A stretch of 64,000 bases of DNA. Source: Monodelphis domestica. Taxonomy: Eukaryota > Chordata > Mammalia > Didelphimorphia > Didelphidae. Numbering within the stretch: position 1 is the first letter of the stretch; each line of letters begins with the position of its first letter. The stretch covers positions 16,925,755 through 16,989,754 of the forward strand of contig NC_077232.1 in the NCBI RefSeq assembly GCF_027887165.1, in the 5' to 3' direction. The notes below the pieces were generated by a model. That model did not search any database and was not told the DNA's origin. It worked only from the letters and a program-made list of their open reading frames with translations. Position numbers and translations under genes: made by a program. Shown one piece after another: positions 1 through 11,267 of this stretch.

Positions 1-238
1 AAACACACTGGGAAAAATTTTTGTTAAAAATTTCTCTGAAAAACATCTCATTTCTCAACTATATAGGGAATTAAGGAAAATTTATAAGAGTATAAGCAAT
101 TCCCCACTTGACAAATAGTCAAAGGATATGAACAAGCAATTTTCAGATGAAGAAATCAAAACTATCAATAATCATATAAAAAGGTTCTAAATTGTTGTTC
201 ATCAGAGGAATGCAAATTAAAACATCTCTGAGAGAATA
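1..238 (+). mobile_element. L1 fragment (ORF2 3' part), left piece
   Basis: The + strand reads like the C-terminal part of L1 ORF2 (for example KDMNKQFSDEEIKTINNHIK) and continues at about 1636 after an insertion. It is old, with several stops. Confidence 0.75.
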
Positions 239-1635
239 GTGAAAGATAAAGTAAAGTGCAAAGAGATGCGGGTTGGAAATTATAAGATCTTGGATGGAAT
301 ACAAAGGAGGGGGAATTCTCCTGGTTCTCTCAGAACTCTGAGAGGGGCTTTGAGAGTTAATTGCCAGCCCTGAGGAGAAATTTGTTAAGGGTAAAATTAG
401 GGTTGTTGACGGAATACATTATACTAGTGGTTACCAGGGATTAAAATTCAATTCCAATAAAATACTTGTCAGTTTGGGATTTTTATAGTGGTTTAATTAT
501 AATAGAGGGAAGAAATTAAGAAGAAGAAGAGAGAGAAAAGGGAATTGGACTGCTCTGGCAAACCAGATAGGAGGAGTTCAGAGGTCTAGGCCAAAGGTCC
601 TTCTCAATCTAGTTTGGCTTCCAGCCATTAGGCCTCCTCTGTGATGAGGGGTCTCCTAGGAGGATAGAGTTTTAGGAGGTAAAGGAAAGAGGAATTAGCC
701 TAAACCACTCATTAAGCATGATAAGAATGCCACTACGAGCACCCAATGCTGAAAGAGCCCAACATCTCCTTGAGAGAGAGTGAGAGAGAGAGAGAGGAAG
801 TGATGTGAAATATATAGGTAGTTCTTTACATCACTTCCTGCATCTCACATGTACCAATGGTAGCTTAAGCTTGGCTTAGGACAGCCCAGGAGGTCTGTCA
901 GTTAATCCTTAAGTAGAGGTGTATGCATTCCTGGTTAGTAGAATTCTAAGACTAAGCAGGGTGGAGAAAATCTAAAATTCACAAGTTGTGGGGCAGTGAG
1001 AGAAATTCCCAGCTGTGAGACTTTCTTTTCTCTTGGATTCTGATTGTTGGTCCTGGTGTGAACCTGCGTTTTTGTTTCTGTCCATTCTTGAGTTAACCCT
1101 GCCTATTCTTGGCCTTGTTTCAATCTACTTGTGATACTCTGAAGAAAGAAGACCATCTTGAACCTGAAATGATTTGTTTAATCCAGAATTTCTGCTGGGA
1201 GAAGCATGTAGATCTTGGTGACACAATCACCTGGTCACCAAATCCTTATCCAGCAAACTTGATCTTCTATCTTTTACCAAACACTGTTTTGGAGAGGCCA
1301 GAGATTAGGGAAGCTAGGGCAGGGAAATTTTGGGTTAATAGCACAGTCAAGTTAGAGTGGCAGATAGCTTAGAAGACAAAGAAGTCAGGCCTTTGCAAGC
1401 CTCTTAGTTGGTAGGTTAAACATAGATCTTTATAGCTTAGGGATCTCCTTGGCCCTCCTCCCTCACTTGATCCTTGTTAACATGATTAAACCTTTTGTTG
1501 ATAATTTTACATCAGTCAGATTGCATTTGTAATAGCTCCAGGTCTGAGGGTAGCCATCTTGCCCTGTAAGCCTGAGAGGAACAGAGATAACAAACTTCTG
1601 TTCCTTCTAATGTTTTTGAGTGGAAAAACCCACAT
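239..1635. mobile_element. LTR-rich insertion inside the L1
   Basis: This stretch splits the L1. Its part 425-990 matches 10410-10985 over many blocks (GGTTTAATTA/CACAAT, CACTTCCTG, CAAGCTTGGCTTA), in an orientation that suggests an antisense LTR. The rest (about 990-1635) is not recognised; an 87-codon frame at 1109-1372 resembles nothing I know. Confidence 0.5.
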
Positions 1636-2235
1636 CTTTCATCTCACACCCATCAGATTGAAAATTAATACAGTAAAAGAAAATGATAAGTGTTGGAAGG
1701 GACTCCTGGAAATTTGAAACATTGATGCATTGGTGAAGTTTTGAACTCCCCCAAGTATTCTGGAGGGTAATTTGGAGTTATGTCTAAGGAGCTATGAAAC
1801 TATGAATACTGTTTGATCCTGTAATACCTCTATTCAATCTGGTTCCTAAAGAGGCTTAAAAAGAAAGGGTGAGAAAGAACCTACCTGAAAACATCATAAC
1901 AACTCTATTTGTTGTTGCAAAGACCTGGGAATTGAAGGGATGTTCATCAATTGGGAAATGGCTAACCAAATTATGGTACATGCTTGTGATGATGGAACAT
2001 AATTGTGCTGTAAGAAACAATAAACAGGATGATTTCAGAAAAAGCTGAAAAGACCTCCATGGACTATGATCAACTATGAAAGACTTGGCTTCTGTCTACA
2101 ATACAATGATCTGGGAAAATTCTGAAGTACTTATGACAAAGAATGCTTTCTATTTTCAGGAAAAGAACTTTTGGAATCAGAATGCAGAAGAAAGCATGCT
2201 ATTTTTCATTTAGTTCATTTGTGTTTTTATTTTGG
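1636..2235 (+). mobile_element. L1 fragment, right piece (ORF2 end)
   Basis: This continues the L1 of 1-238: CTCACACCCATCAGATTG, a pre-stop part with an LFVVAKTWELKG-like reading, and the final WNKMAN-type region. The end is blurred near 2235. Confidence 0.7.
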
Positions 2236-2399
2236 GGTTTTGGCTTCATATGATTTTCCTCTTAAAACAATGAACAATGTAGAAATATGCTTTGCATGAC
2301 AATACATTCATAACACAGATGAAATTGCTTATTATCTCTGGGAGAGGAAAGAAAATGGATGGAGACAATTTGGATCTTATAAGCCGAAAATGGATGTGG

Positions 2400-2870
2400 A
2401 AAATTTTCATTACATTGAATTTAGAATAAGATTTAAGAAAATATAAAAGTAAAATAATTATCATAAAGGCACTGATATTGATAGCTTCATACACTTTTAG
2501 ATTATGAAGAATCTTAAAGACCATGTAGTACAACCCGAGAAATTGAGAAAATTATTTCCCCAAGGTCATAGAGTGAATTAGTATGAGAACCAGGCAACAA
2601 ATCTAGATATTATGATGTCTAGTTCAGTAGTTATCAACTTAATATCAACAAGCTTGGATACTTGGAGAGCAGAAGGATCAAATGAGCCATCCTCCATGTT
2701 TGTTTGTTATTGTTAATGTAAATAGACCTATTGATGAGCCCCCCCCCATTGTTTCTCCATCTGTGCCATACTATTTCTGTCTCAATATTTTACAGGTAAT
2801 CCTAACATTGAACCTGGTGAGTAATACCTTCTTTTTCATTTTATATGTATATAGTGATATTGAATGAAAA
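2400..2870 (+). pseudogene. Relic heptad unit of an upstream BTN-like paralogue
   Basis: A microexon at 2796-2816 (21 nt, phase 1, acceptor tattttacag, donor gtgagt) reads GNPNIEP and matches exon B of the array. The flanks match the array too: the stretch before it has ATCAACAAGC, TCCTCCATGTT and GTAAATAGAC, and the stretch after has ATATGTATATAGTGATA. It stands on the same strand about 21 kb before the signal exon of the main gene, and 1.4 kb before a decayed B30.2 exon. Together they look like the 3' end of a separate, dead tandem copy. The splice sites of this one exon are still intact. Confidence 0.65.
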
Positions 2871-3420
2871 GAGGGGAAAAGATAGACTGTTCCAGGGAGC
2901 TCACAGCCTAAAGGGGGAGACAGCATGTAAACAACCATGTACAAACAGGATCTGGATGGGATTAATTGTGAGTAGGTGGTGAGGGAAGACTTTAAAGAAA
3001 AGCCTTTTGTAGAATGTGGAACTTTAGCTGACCCCCTGTAGGATCTAGAAATAGCAGTGAGGAAAAGAACATTCCAGGCATGAGAGGTAGTTAATGACAA
3101 CACTCAGAATCAGGAGATGAGGGTCTTCTATAAGGATCAGAAAGGAAGCCAGTGTCAATGGATTGTAGAGTACATGGAGGAGGGTAAAGTCTAAGGTGAC
3201 TGGAAAAGTAGGAAGAGGAAGTTCTGAGGGCTTTTGAAAGGCAAACAGAGGATTTATATTTGATCTGGGAAGTCATAGGGAGTCAATAGTGAAACCTATG
3301 TTTTAGGATGATAATTTTGATAGCTGCCTGGAAGGTAGAATAGACTGCATTGAGAGTTGAGTAAGGAGACCAATCAGTGGGCTATTATAGTGACTCCAGA
3401 GAGAGCCGAGAAGTGCCCAA
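2870..3420 (+). repeat. Old interspersed repeat, also at 35530-35800
   Basis: Blocks such as GCAGAATGTGG/TAGAATGTGG, ACTTTAGCT, GACATTCCAG/ACATTCCAGG, CTCAGAATCAG and CCACTGTCAAT recur in order at 35570-35760. The family was not identified. Confidence 0.5.
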
Positions 3421-4020
3421 ATCAGCAGAGCAGATCCTGAGAATTTGGAAATTCATTGGAGATCATCAGTGGGGGAGGTAAGAGAAAGTGAGGAGTTAAG
3501 GATGGTACCCATGTTGCAAGTTAAGGTGACAGGAAATGTACAGATACCCTATGTCCCAGTGGGTGAAGATGTGGCACCAGTGAAGAGTCAGCACTCAGGG
3601 AGTTATTTCATTCCCACTTTTCCCAGCACCCTTGGATATTTTTGCTTCTCCCCACTCCTCTGTCCAGCAGCCCAAAGCAAGGACTTTCTCCTTCAATTCT
3701 CTCCAGTAATCTGGGGGCTCACAGACATCTTGAATTTGCCCTCTGGGCACGGGAAGTCAAACACCTTCACCATCTCTGCTCTAGAAATTCAGGAACAGAA
3801 AATAATGATGATAATGATGGTGGTGGTAGCCAGTAGTAGTAGCAGTAGTAGAGTAGCCAGAGTAGAATCAGTAGTAATATTAGAATTTAGATTGCTCTTT
3901 ATGGATTGCAAATGGTTTTACAACTATTAACTTAGTTCTCACAAAGATTCTGGGAGGAGCTATTATTGTCCTCTTTTATAGGTAAAGAAATTAAGATAGA
4001 GAAGTCACATGAGGATGTGG
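3420..4020. other. Intergenic, short trinucleotide repeat and MIR-like end
   Basis: There is a GTA/GTG-rich tract at about 3815-3860. A MIR-like stretch (about 3900-4020) carries the typical reading CTATTATTGTCC...TATAGGTAAAGAAA. A 161-codon frame over 3445-3930 has no family features and is not called. Confidence 0.4.
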
Positions 4021-4145
4021 CTGTAGCCAAAGTTTGAGATGCTGAAGAGGAGCATGGAGTGTCTTTGGAGGCCTAAGAGAAGTCAAGGCACATGGCTAGG
4101 GCTCTTGTTGAAACCCTTGGACTGACTTTGTGCATTTCTCTACAG

Positions 4146-4665
4146 TGGCTCCAACTCCTAACAAAGTCACATCTCCTTTCCTGCGAAACAATGAGGAGCA
4201 TGGCTTTGCCTCTTCTCCTTGACTACAGAGGCCTGACTTTGGAACAAACTCTGATGTCGTGGCTCATGTGCTGTGCAAAGAGAATCATCAGTGGGAGAGA
4301 ATGCAGAAGGAAAGAAGAAATGGGTGTTGGGTGACTGTAATGGGTCAGTCTGCAATGGAGAGGCCCCAGTCAGGTTCTGGATTCTTTGACTGATGAATGG
4401 GAACCCCTGCCGGCCTCTCTCCAGTTCCTGGACCCATCTGCAGGGGTCAGTGGTCCCCAAGATCATGTCGATTTTCTTGGACTATAAAGCAGGCACTACT
4501 TCCTTCTAAGATATGACTGAATGGAATGACATCTACACTTTCACTGATAATCTGCAAGGAGGCCCTGTAGCTGACCTGGCCCTTTTGATACAGCAGAAAA
4601 GACTGCTTCTTCCAACAATCTGTCTGCAGCATATGAGAGATTCTCAGCCTCAAGTAATGCTTTAG
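4146..4665 (+). pseudogene. Decayed B30.2 (PRY-SPRY) exon of the upstream BTN-like paralogue
   Basis: In the frame beginning at 4261 the + strand reads, with gaps, like a BTN/TRIM SPRY domain: KKKWVLGDC (family W-LGVC), VRFWIL (family NGFWxVxL), MNGNPCRPLSSSWTHL (family NGNEYRALTSPxTPL), PKIMSIFLDYKAGTTSF (family PxxVGIFLDYEAGxxSFY), DMTEWNDIYTFTDN, and a C-terminal LLLPTICLQ. The most conserved block sits at 4456-4548. Two stops lie in this frame: TGA at 4387 and TAA at 4507, the latter replacing the usual Tyr after SF. The reading runs on to TAG at 4663. The PRY half, from a plausible acceptor at 4145, is poorly preserved and seems to lie in another frame. A live exon is ruled out by the stops. 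Confidence 0.75.
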
Positions 4666-4724
4666 TCAGAGCTAATAAATATTCTAAGAATTGGAAATCC
4701 AGGTGCCACTTTTAAATTCCTCTT

Positions 4725-4925
4725 TACAGGATCACAGAATTAGAGCTGCAGTAGGACTTCATGATCAACTAGACCAACCTCCTCATTTTATAGATGAGGA
4801 ACTAAGGCTCAGCAACATTCCCAAGGTCACATGGGCAATGCGTGGCAGATGTAGGATTTGAACCCAAGTCTTCTGACTCTGAATCTCATAATCTTTCCAC
4901 TGAACCACATTATCTCTCTTGACTT
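4725..4925 (+). mobile_element. MIR/CORE-SINE type element
   Basis: It has TTTTATAGATGAGGAACT, CCCAAGGTCAC, GGATTTGAACCCAAGTCTTC and a CACATTATCTCT end, as in MIR-like SINEs. Confidence 0.6.
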
Positions 4926-5044
4926 GATTTTTCTCTCCATTGGACATCATTAAAGCTCAATGGAATTCCTTTCAGGAAGAGGTATTGGTACTTTCCCCAT
5001 ATTTCCTTCTTCATTCATGTGCCCACTATGTCTGCCCTAAACTG

Positions 5045-5260
5045 CTCATAGCTTGTGGTTCAGTATAGAGCCCTGAGCTTGGAGTCAGGAAGATCTGAGG
5101 CAAGTCACTTAATCCCTGTTTGTCTCACTTTCTTCATCTGTAAAATGGAAACAATGAGAGTGCCCCCTCCTAGGGTTATTGTAAAAGTCAAATGAGACAA
5201 TAATTATAAAACTCTTAGCACAGTATCATGCATTTGTTAAGAATAATAGAAATGTTAGCT
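5045..5260 (+). mobile_element. CORE-SINE
   Basis: It has GCTTGGAGTCAGGAAGATCT, AAGTCACTTAATCCCTGTT, TTCTTCATCTGTAAAATGG and a tail with ACTCTTAGCACAGTA, the shape of a mammalian CORE-SINE. Confidence 0.6.
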
Positions 5261-5288
5261 ATGATGATGATGATGATGATGATGATGC
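5260..5288 (+). repeat. (ATG)n microsatellite
   Basis: About nine ATG/GAT repeats sit between two SINEs. Confidence 0.85.
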
Positions 5289-5535
5289 ATGTAGGTGGCC
5301 CAGTGGATTGAGTGTCAGGCCTAGAGTCCAGGAAGACTCATCATCATGAGTTCAAATCTGGCCTCAGACATTTCCTAGTTATGTGATCCTGAGCAAGTCA
5401 CTTAGCTGTATTTGACTCAGTTTCCTCATCTATAAAATGAGCTGGAGAAACAAATAACAAACCATTCCAGCATCTTTGACAAGAATACCCCAAAGGGGTC
5501 ATGCAGAGTTGGACACAAATGAAAATGTCTGAAAG
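5289..5535 (+). mobile_element. tRNA-derived marsupial SINE
   Basis: The tRNA-like head has GTGGCCCAGTGGATTGAG and GAGTTCAAATCTGGCCTCAG (box A/B-like). The body follows with GAGCAAGTCAC, AAATGAGCTGGAGAA, and a tail GCAGAGTTGGACACAAATG. Confidence 0.65.
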
Positions 5536-5639
5536 ATAACCATTTTTTTATTTTCTTAGTTCAATTCCATACGACTAGGATTCCCAGTCTGTGTACCTTT
5601 TGAATGTTAGTCCAATTTGACTTAAATATATATTTTTTA

Positions 5640-5835
5640 AACCCTTACCTTCCATCTTGGAGTCAATACTGTGTACTGGCTCCAAGGCAGAAGAGTGGTA
5701 AGGGCTAGGCAATGGGGGCCAAGTGACTTGCCCAGGGTCACACAGCTGGGAAGTGTCTGAGGCCAGATTTGAACCGAGGACCTCTGGTCTCTAGGCCTGA
5801 CTCTCAATCCATTGAGCTACCCAGATGCCCCCTTA
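5640..5835 (-). mobile_element. tRNA-derived marsupial SINE, antisense
   Basis: On the - strand the head GGGCATCTGGGTAGCTCAAT is followed by a body with GGTTCAAATCTGGCCTC and GCAAGTCAC. The 3' end is CTCCAAGATGGAAGGTAAGG. Relatives are at 9950-10135, 13989-14172 and 62135-62345. Confidence 0.65.
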
Positions 5836-7185
5836 AATATTTTTAATACACACCTTAACAATATGGATGATGGCCTTTAGATGACAGGCTAAAGGGGGAC
5901 ATGTTTCCCAAGATACAGAGCATACAGAGCATACAGAATGGGGATTAGTGGCCACCACCAGAGGGAACTACTCCCAGTATAAGGAGTGCCCATAACACCT
6001 GTGTATGTGCAGACGTTCCTCTCAGGTGGCAGCCATCTTGTGAGAGCTCAGCTCCAAATACATAAAGAGTCCAAAGTTAAAGCAGAACAATCTGGTAATG
6101 CCTGGTAAATGGCTCAGCAGTAACTGAAGCCTTGTTGAATGGGGACTTTGCAGAAGAGGTCAGGGATTTGTTTCTAAAAGACTACATTTCCCATTTCCCA
6201 ACTGAATAAATCAGAGTAACTTCTTCTCATTGGCTGCTGGTTGGAACTGGCTGCAGGTACAAAATCACCAGACTGGGACATTCTAGTTCATTTTGCAGCT
6301 TCATTCAGAAAGGGTGAAGGTCGAAGTTCATCCACAGCTGAATATCCATGATCTGAGATGGAGAGAGGACCCATTCCTCTTCTACTCCATGGTCCCAACA
6401 AATGGACTTGTGCTTCTGTTTTGCTTTGTTTGATTTTGTTTGCTTGTTTTGGGTTTAAATGAATATTAATAAACATCAGAGGGAAGATTCTCACCCAGAT
6501 GTTGAGCCACTCTAAGGAGGGAAGCCCTGAGAAGTTTAGGGTACCTGAACTCTGGTCAGTGGGGGTGCTTTGGCCTTAGAATTTGGGGCTGTGTTACAAA
6601 TTAAGCTTTGAATCTAGTCCCCTTCTCCTTCCAGAGGCTGCTGTGGTACAGGGTCCAATGCTCCCCATCCCCAGGTCATTTTTTAATATAAACTAACCTT
6701 CCTGATAAATTGGTAAATGGAACTAGGGCTCAGTTCCTCTTACACTTGAAGGAACAGCATTGGTGGGGAATTGAAACAATGGCAGAGTCCTTAAATGTCC
6801 TGGAGAACCCTAAGGAAGGGGTCAAATGAGCTTTTAGATTGGAGTTGGGGCAGGTAATCATGGTTACCCTTGAATCCAATAATTCCATTGTTAGGAACAA
6901 TGCTTGGTTGTGCTATGAAGACACAGGAAGCAGTCTGCTCAAAGAAGTGCTCAGTAGCAGTACATGGAATTTTGGAAACCTGGAAATAACATGATGTTGA
7001 ATAATAGGGGAATGACTAAAGATATTGTGGCTCAATTATATAAATTTTTTTTTCAGGGGGTCACTAGACTCAAAATGTCTTTATGATAGGGAATATCTGA
7101 TGAGGAAGTCTTTGCACGTTTATCAAATATTCCATTGATTTTTTCCCTCCAAACCTTTTAGCTGAGAACCTTACCTCACATTTGA
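5836..7185. other. Intergenic, no gene recognised
   Basis: Mixed sequence; the part near 6150-6500 with ATTGGCTGCTGG and ATTAATAAACA could be a worn LTR, but no partner was found. No coding or RNA gene is supported. Confidence 0.3.
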
Positions 7186-7189
7186 CTGG

Positions 7190-7740
7190 AAAATTGGGGC
7201 CATTCAAATGAGATCTCTCTTCTGTTCTCCTCTTCATCTCACATTACACAAATGTTTTGCATCACTGCCTTCTCCTTCATCTGTCTCACACAATGAGGTG
7301 AGGCTCCTCCTTCCCAAGATCATCCTTTCTACCTGCACAAATGATCCAATTCCATCCCCCAGTCTGAGCAGATTGTCTACTTTCCATCCCTGCTCCCATC
7401 ACTGCTCTGTCATTCATCTTTGCTCTCTTTCTGTCTTTTACTGTTTCTCTGTGGTTTAAAGATGAACCCCTGAATCCTAAATCCTCAGCAACCCTCATTT
7501 GATCCATCCAGCCCTGCTAGCTCTTGTCCCACTTTTCCACTGCCTTTTATGGATAAACTCCAGGAGAAGAGAACATACAATAGCCACCTCTATTTCCACT
7601 CCTCTCCCTTTCTTATAAATTTTCTAAAGCCTGTCTTCTGACCTCATTTTAAAATCTAAACTGCTCTCTTCTAAGTTAATACTGAGTCAATCTCCAATGT
7701 CTATTGACTTTTTCTCAGTCCTTATTCTTTTGGGGGATGA
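7190..7740 (+). mobile_element. L2/CR1-type LINE fragment
   Basis: This is pyrimidine-rich + strand sequence with the order CATCACTGCCTTCTCC, CCCAAGATCATCC, CACAAATGATCCAATTCC, then a region that would encode the RT stretch of L2/CR1-like LINEs. It resembles 33850-34240. Badly worn. Confidence 0.5.
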
Positions 7741-7754
7741 ATTATGTTGAGGTG

Positions 7755-7970
7755 TTAGAATGGATAGAATCCCAGCCTTGTAGCCAGGAAAAGCTGAGTT
7801 TAATTCCAGCCTGAGTTAGATATCAGCTGCGTGACCCTGGACAAACCACTTAACTTCTCTAGCCTCAGTTTCCCCATCTATAAAATGTGGATAATAGTAG
7901 CACCTACCTCCCAAGGTTGTTGTGAGGGTCAAATGACCATTATTTGTACATTTCTTGGCACACTGTTATT
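7755..7970 (+). mobile_element. CORE-SINE
   Basis: It has GTGACCCTGGACAAACCACT, TCAGTTTCCCCATCTATAAA, CACCTACCTCCCAAGGTTGT and GTCAAATGA. Confidence 0.65.
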
Positions 7971-9944
7971 GTTTAGTATTCACTTACTAGATATTCTTTT
8001 GTCAACTCGCTACCTTCATGGGTATCTGATTCTCTGGATCAGGTGGGACTGAGTGAGAGAAAGACACTAGAGACAGAGGGAGAGTTAAAGGGCATACTTC
8101 CTCAATTCTTCTCAGAGAACAGCATGATGCTCCTAGGTAATGAATAATGCCTAACAGTTCACAACTAAGGTAAATATAGAAAAATATGAATAATTAATTA
8201 AAGAGATCAGGGACAAAGCTAGTAATCAGTATAGGATATTATAGATCCAGTCCAGGTGATTGATGGTACAGAGTGGGTAACTGATCAACAATACAGATTC
8301 TGTAATTCCTGTTTGACTAATGCTGGAAGTACATATTTTGCAGTTGGTAAGACTGGTCCATACCGCCTGCTTAGAGTGGTTCTATGTTTGACCCCAGATG
8401 CTCTAATAATGTTGAAAAAATGAAGACTGAAAAGAAGCATCAATCTCTTAGCCAAAAAAGAGACTTTTATCCTGTGTGTTGTATATGTTGTTCCCTCTTT
8501 AATCCAGATCTGATGTTCTAGTACTACCAGCCCTCCACCCCTTCCTCTTATAGTGAAGCAGTGAGGAGGAAAAACTGGCTTATCCTATCACCGGAAGAAG
8601 GATTTTGGCAAATGAGGCTCCGTAAAACTTCTCTGAATCTCTGAGCAGCTCTGAGACCTCTTTGTCTGACAAGAAACTTGTAGCCAATTTGTTCCTCTGG
8701 ATTAAGAGGTTAAAAGTGGTTTCATTTTACACTATGACAACTAGAGTCCATATTTAGAACTTTTCCAATTGCTCTTTCTCTGAGACTATCTGTCTTCTTT
8801 CCTGAGTCTCTCCCGGTGTTCCCCTCATGTTCCTAAGGGCACCAGTGACAATTTCTCTCATCAAGGTGCCAAATAGTTTCAATCCAGTGAGTGTCCCAAA
8901 AGAACTGTTCCCTATTCTTAACTGATCCCTCTCTTCAGGAAACATTTTGCTTCTCTCCACAAGTCTAGTGAGAAGTGAAGGAAAATCTTCCATAATTACC
9001 ATAGTTTTTGTCCCCATGGGGATGTTGATTTCTCATGCATACCCCACTATTAAGAGAGGGACTGGCTATGTCTCCCTTCTTTCAGGAGAACATGGATTCA
9101 TTTGGCTTGGACTCCAAGGAGAATAGAATTTGATCTTGTTTCCTCCAGTTTTGGTGCTTCTCTTATTATCTTCTCTTCCATTCTGTGTCAGGGGTGGGCA
9201 TGTGTGACATGTTTTAGCATTCACTTTGGGGTAGAGTGATATTTATGAACCTAGGGCTGAGTCACAGACCAGGATAGGAAATGGTCGTTGGGATGATGAA
9301 GAGATAGAAAACTACTGAGTCAGAAGGACATAGTGATGTCATCAAGCTCTGTGAGATAGATTCAGTACTGAGATCTTTAACTTGAGTGCTTTAATAAACC
9401 ATAAAATATTAATAAAAAAAGCAAACGATTCCATTTTTTTTGGAGTGGAGGTGACATAGAGGCCAGAGTAGGAGGTAGAAGTGTAGGGAACTGGGCTGTG
9501 TGTCAAGATGGTAACTCCTAGCAATAACCACTGTCAAACACAAGTTTAGTCCATCCTGTGCCAGACCCCTTTCATAATAGGACTGTTTCTTCTAATGTCT
9601 CTTCTCTTACCACTCCAAATGGTGAAATCACTTGGGCAAATAGTGAAATCCACTCTGGTCTTTAACACATGCCCCTTCCTCCTTTCCAGATGGCCCAAAA
9701 GGAGCTTTGAACATGAGCCTACATTTCCACCTTGACTTGGCATTGAATCAAAATGCTCTTCCTTGAAACTCCTAGCATAGGGAAAGCACTTTTTCAGACA
9801 TGAAGAAAGCTTCTGAGGCCTCTAAGTTAGGCAACTTCCCTTCTAGCAAACCCTTCCCTGTATCTCTTCCAGGGAACTTTCTATTCACATGCACATTAGA
9901 GCCTCATTTTCTCCTATCAAGTCAAGGTCACTAGATAGTTTTTT
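7971..9944. other. Intergenic, no gene recognised
   Basis: No frame with a known domain and no clear repeat family. The stretch 8750-9020 has an 87-codon - strand frame without recognisable features. Worn LTR sequence is possible. Confidence 0.3.
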
Positions 9945-10140
9945 AAACCCTTGGCTTCTATTTGAGAATTGTTACTATGTTTTAGATCCAAGGCAGAAGA
10001 GTGGTAAGGGCTAGGCAATGTGGGTTAAGTTGACTGATCCAGGATCACATGACTAGGAAGTATCTGAGGCCATATTTGAACTCCAATCCTCCCATCTCTA
10101 GGCCTGCCTTTCTATCTACTGATCCACCCAAGTGACCAAG
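9945..10140 (-). mobile_element. tRNA-derived SINE, antisense, worn
   Basis: It has CCAAGGCAGAAGAGTGGTAA, GGGCTAGGCAATG, then a CTGAGGCCATATTTGAACTC reading, as in the element at 5640-5835. Confidence 0.6.
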
Positions 10141-10409
10141 TCTCAAGACTTTTAAACAATCTTTGCTAAACCTAACTTCTCAAAAGTTGTCTTGACCCAT
10201 GTCTCCTCAGCTCACCATCCTGACTTTCTGTCTTCCCCTAATCATAACTCAACTTAGGTCATAAATTGAGGCTGCAGACCTGGATGAGGCCTTGACTTCA
10301 GAGAAGGGAGCTCTGCATTTAGAATGAGAGAGAACAGGTCCAAAACCCAAGCCTTCCACTTACTCCCTTTGTAGCTTTGAGCAAATGATTTCCCCTTTCT
10401 AGTGTTGTA

Positions 10410-10985
10410 GTGAAATTATTACTTTCAAAGATTTGTTATAATATCAAAACTATGGCCACCAAAGAATTTACTTATGAAATTCCTAAAATGAAACACTCAA
10501 GTCAGAATGGAGTTTATGGTGGTTTAATCACAATGGTAGTAAGAAAAGGGAGAGGGAGAGAAGTAGAGAGGAGAAAAGGGAAAGGGGTTGCTCAACCTCT
10601 GGCCAAGCCAGAGGGAGATTAGGCCCAAAGGGCCAAGGTAGAGAAGGAATCAGTCCTTGACTCACATGACCAATCTGAAGGGAAGCTGTCTGTGGTCCTC
10701 CACCCTCCTCAAGCTCCTAACAGGAACTCGAGCCTAGCTCTCCCCACAGGAAGTGAGCAAATTCCAGAGGCTGTTCCTTACCTCACTTCCTGTGCCTCAC
10801 AAGTGCCAATGGTGGCTCAAGCTTGGCTTAAGACATCCCAGGTGGGCAGTTAGTTATTTCTGATTTGTCATTGACTAGCACATGCCCGTGTAGTGTGGGT
10901 GTGCACAATTTTGGGTGCTAGACCAAGCAAGATAGAGATTTTAAAATTCAAACTAGGCCTGTCTCAGTCACTTACACTGTAAATT
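10410..10985 (-). mobile_element. Fossil LTR, antisense
   Basis: This matches 425-990 in blocks, including the purine-rich middle and the end with CACTTCCTGTGCCTCACA and CAAGCTTGGCTTAAGACA. It is a retroviral LTR fossil of unknown class, old and without visible internal genes. Confidence 0.45.
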
Positions 10986-10993
10986 GTAAAAGT

Positions 10994-11267
10994 TAAAATG
11001 AATCTCCAATAACCAAAATATTATATTTTAAATGATTTATTAATGATCATTAGAAGTAAAGGAATAAAAAGGTAACCAAAAAAAAAAACCACTTGCCCAT
11101 GACTAATCTGCCTGTTCAAAATCCCCATTTACCACCACCACCATGCTTGCAACAGGAAGTCAGAGTTCCAGAGTAGGAATGCTCACTGAATTTATCCCTT
11201 GTATACAAGAAGTATGCAATGACAGGAAGTCAGTGGGCTCCCGGGAAATGTAGTTTTTAGGGTAACA
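10994..11267 (-). mobile_element. Fossil LTR (about 275 bp), antisense
   Basis: It begins TGTAAAAG and ends GGTAACA, and is the reverse complement relative of the LTR at 15419-15705 (shared CAGTGGGCTCCCGGGAAATG / CCTGGGAGCCCACTGACTTC). Likely a solo LTR. Confidence 0.6.

Noticed and set aside
3445-3930. 161-codon + strand frame
   Set aside because: No recognisable domain, ends in a GTA trinucleotide tract and a MIR fragment; chance frame.
5289-5400. tRNA gene
   Set aside because: The tRNA-like box A/B head belongs to a SINE; no cloverleaf with an acceptor stem could be drawn.
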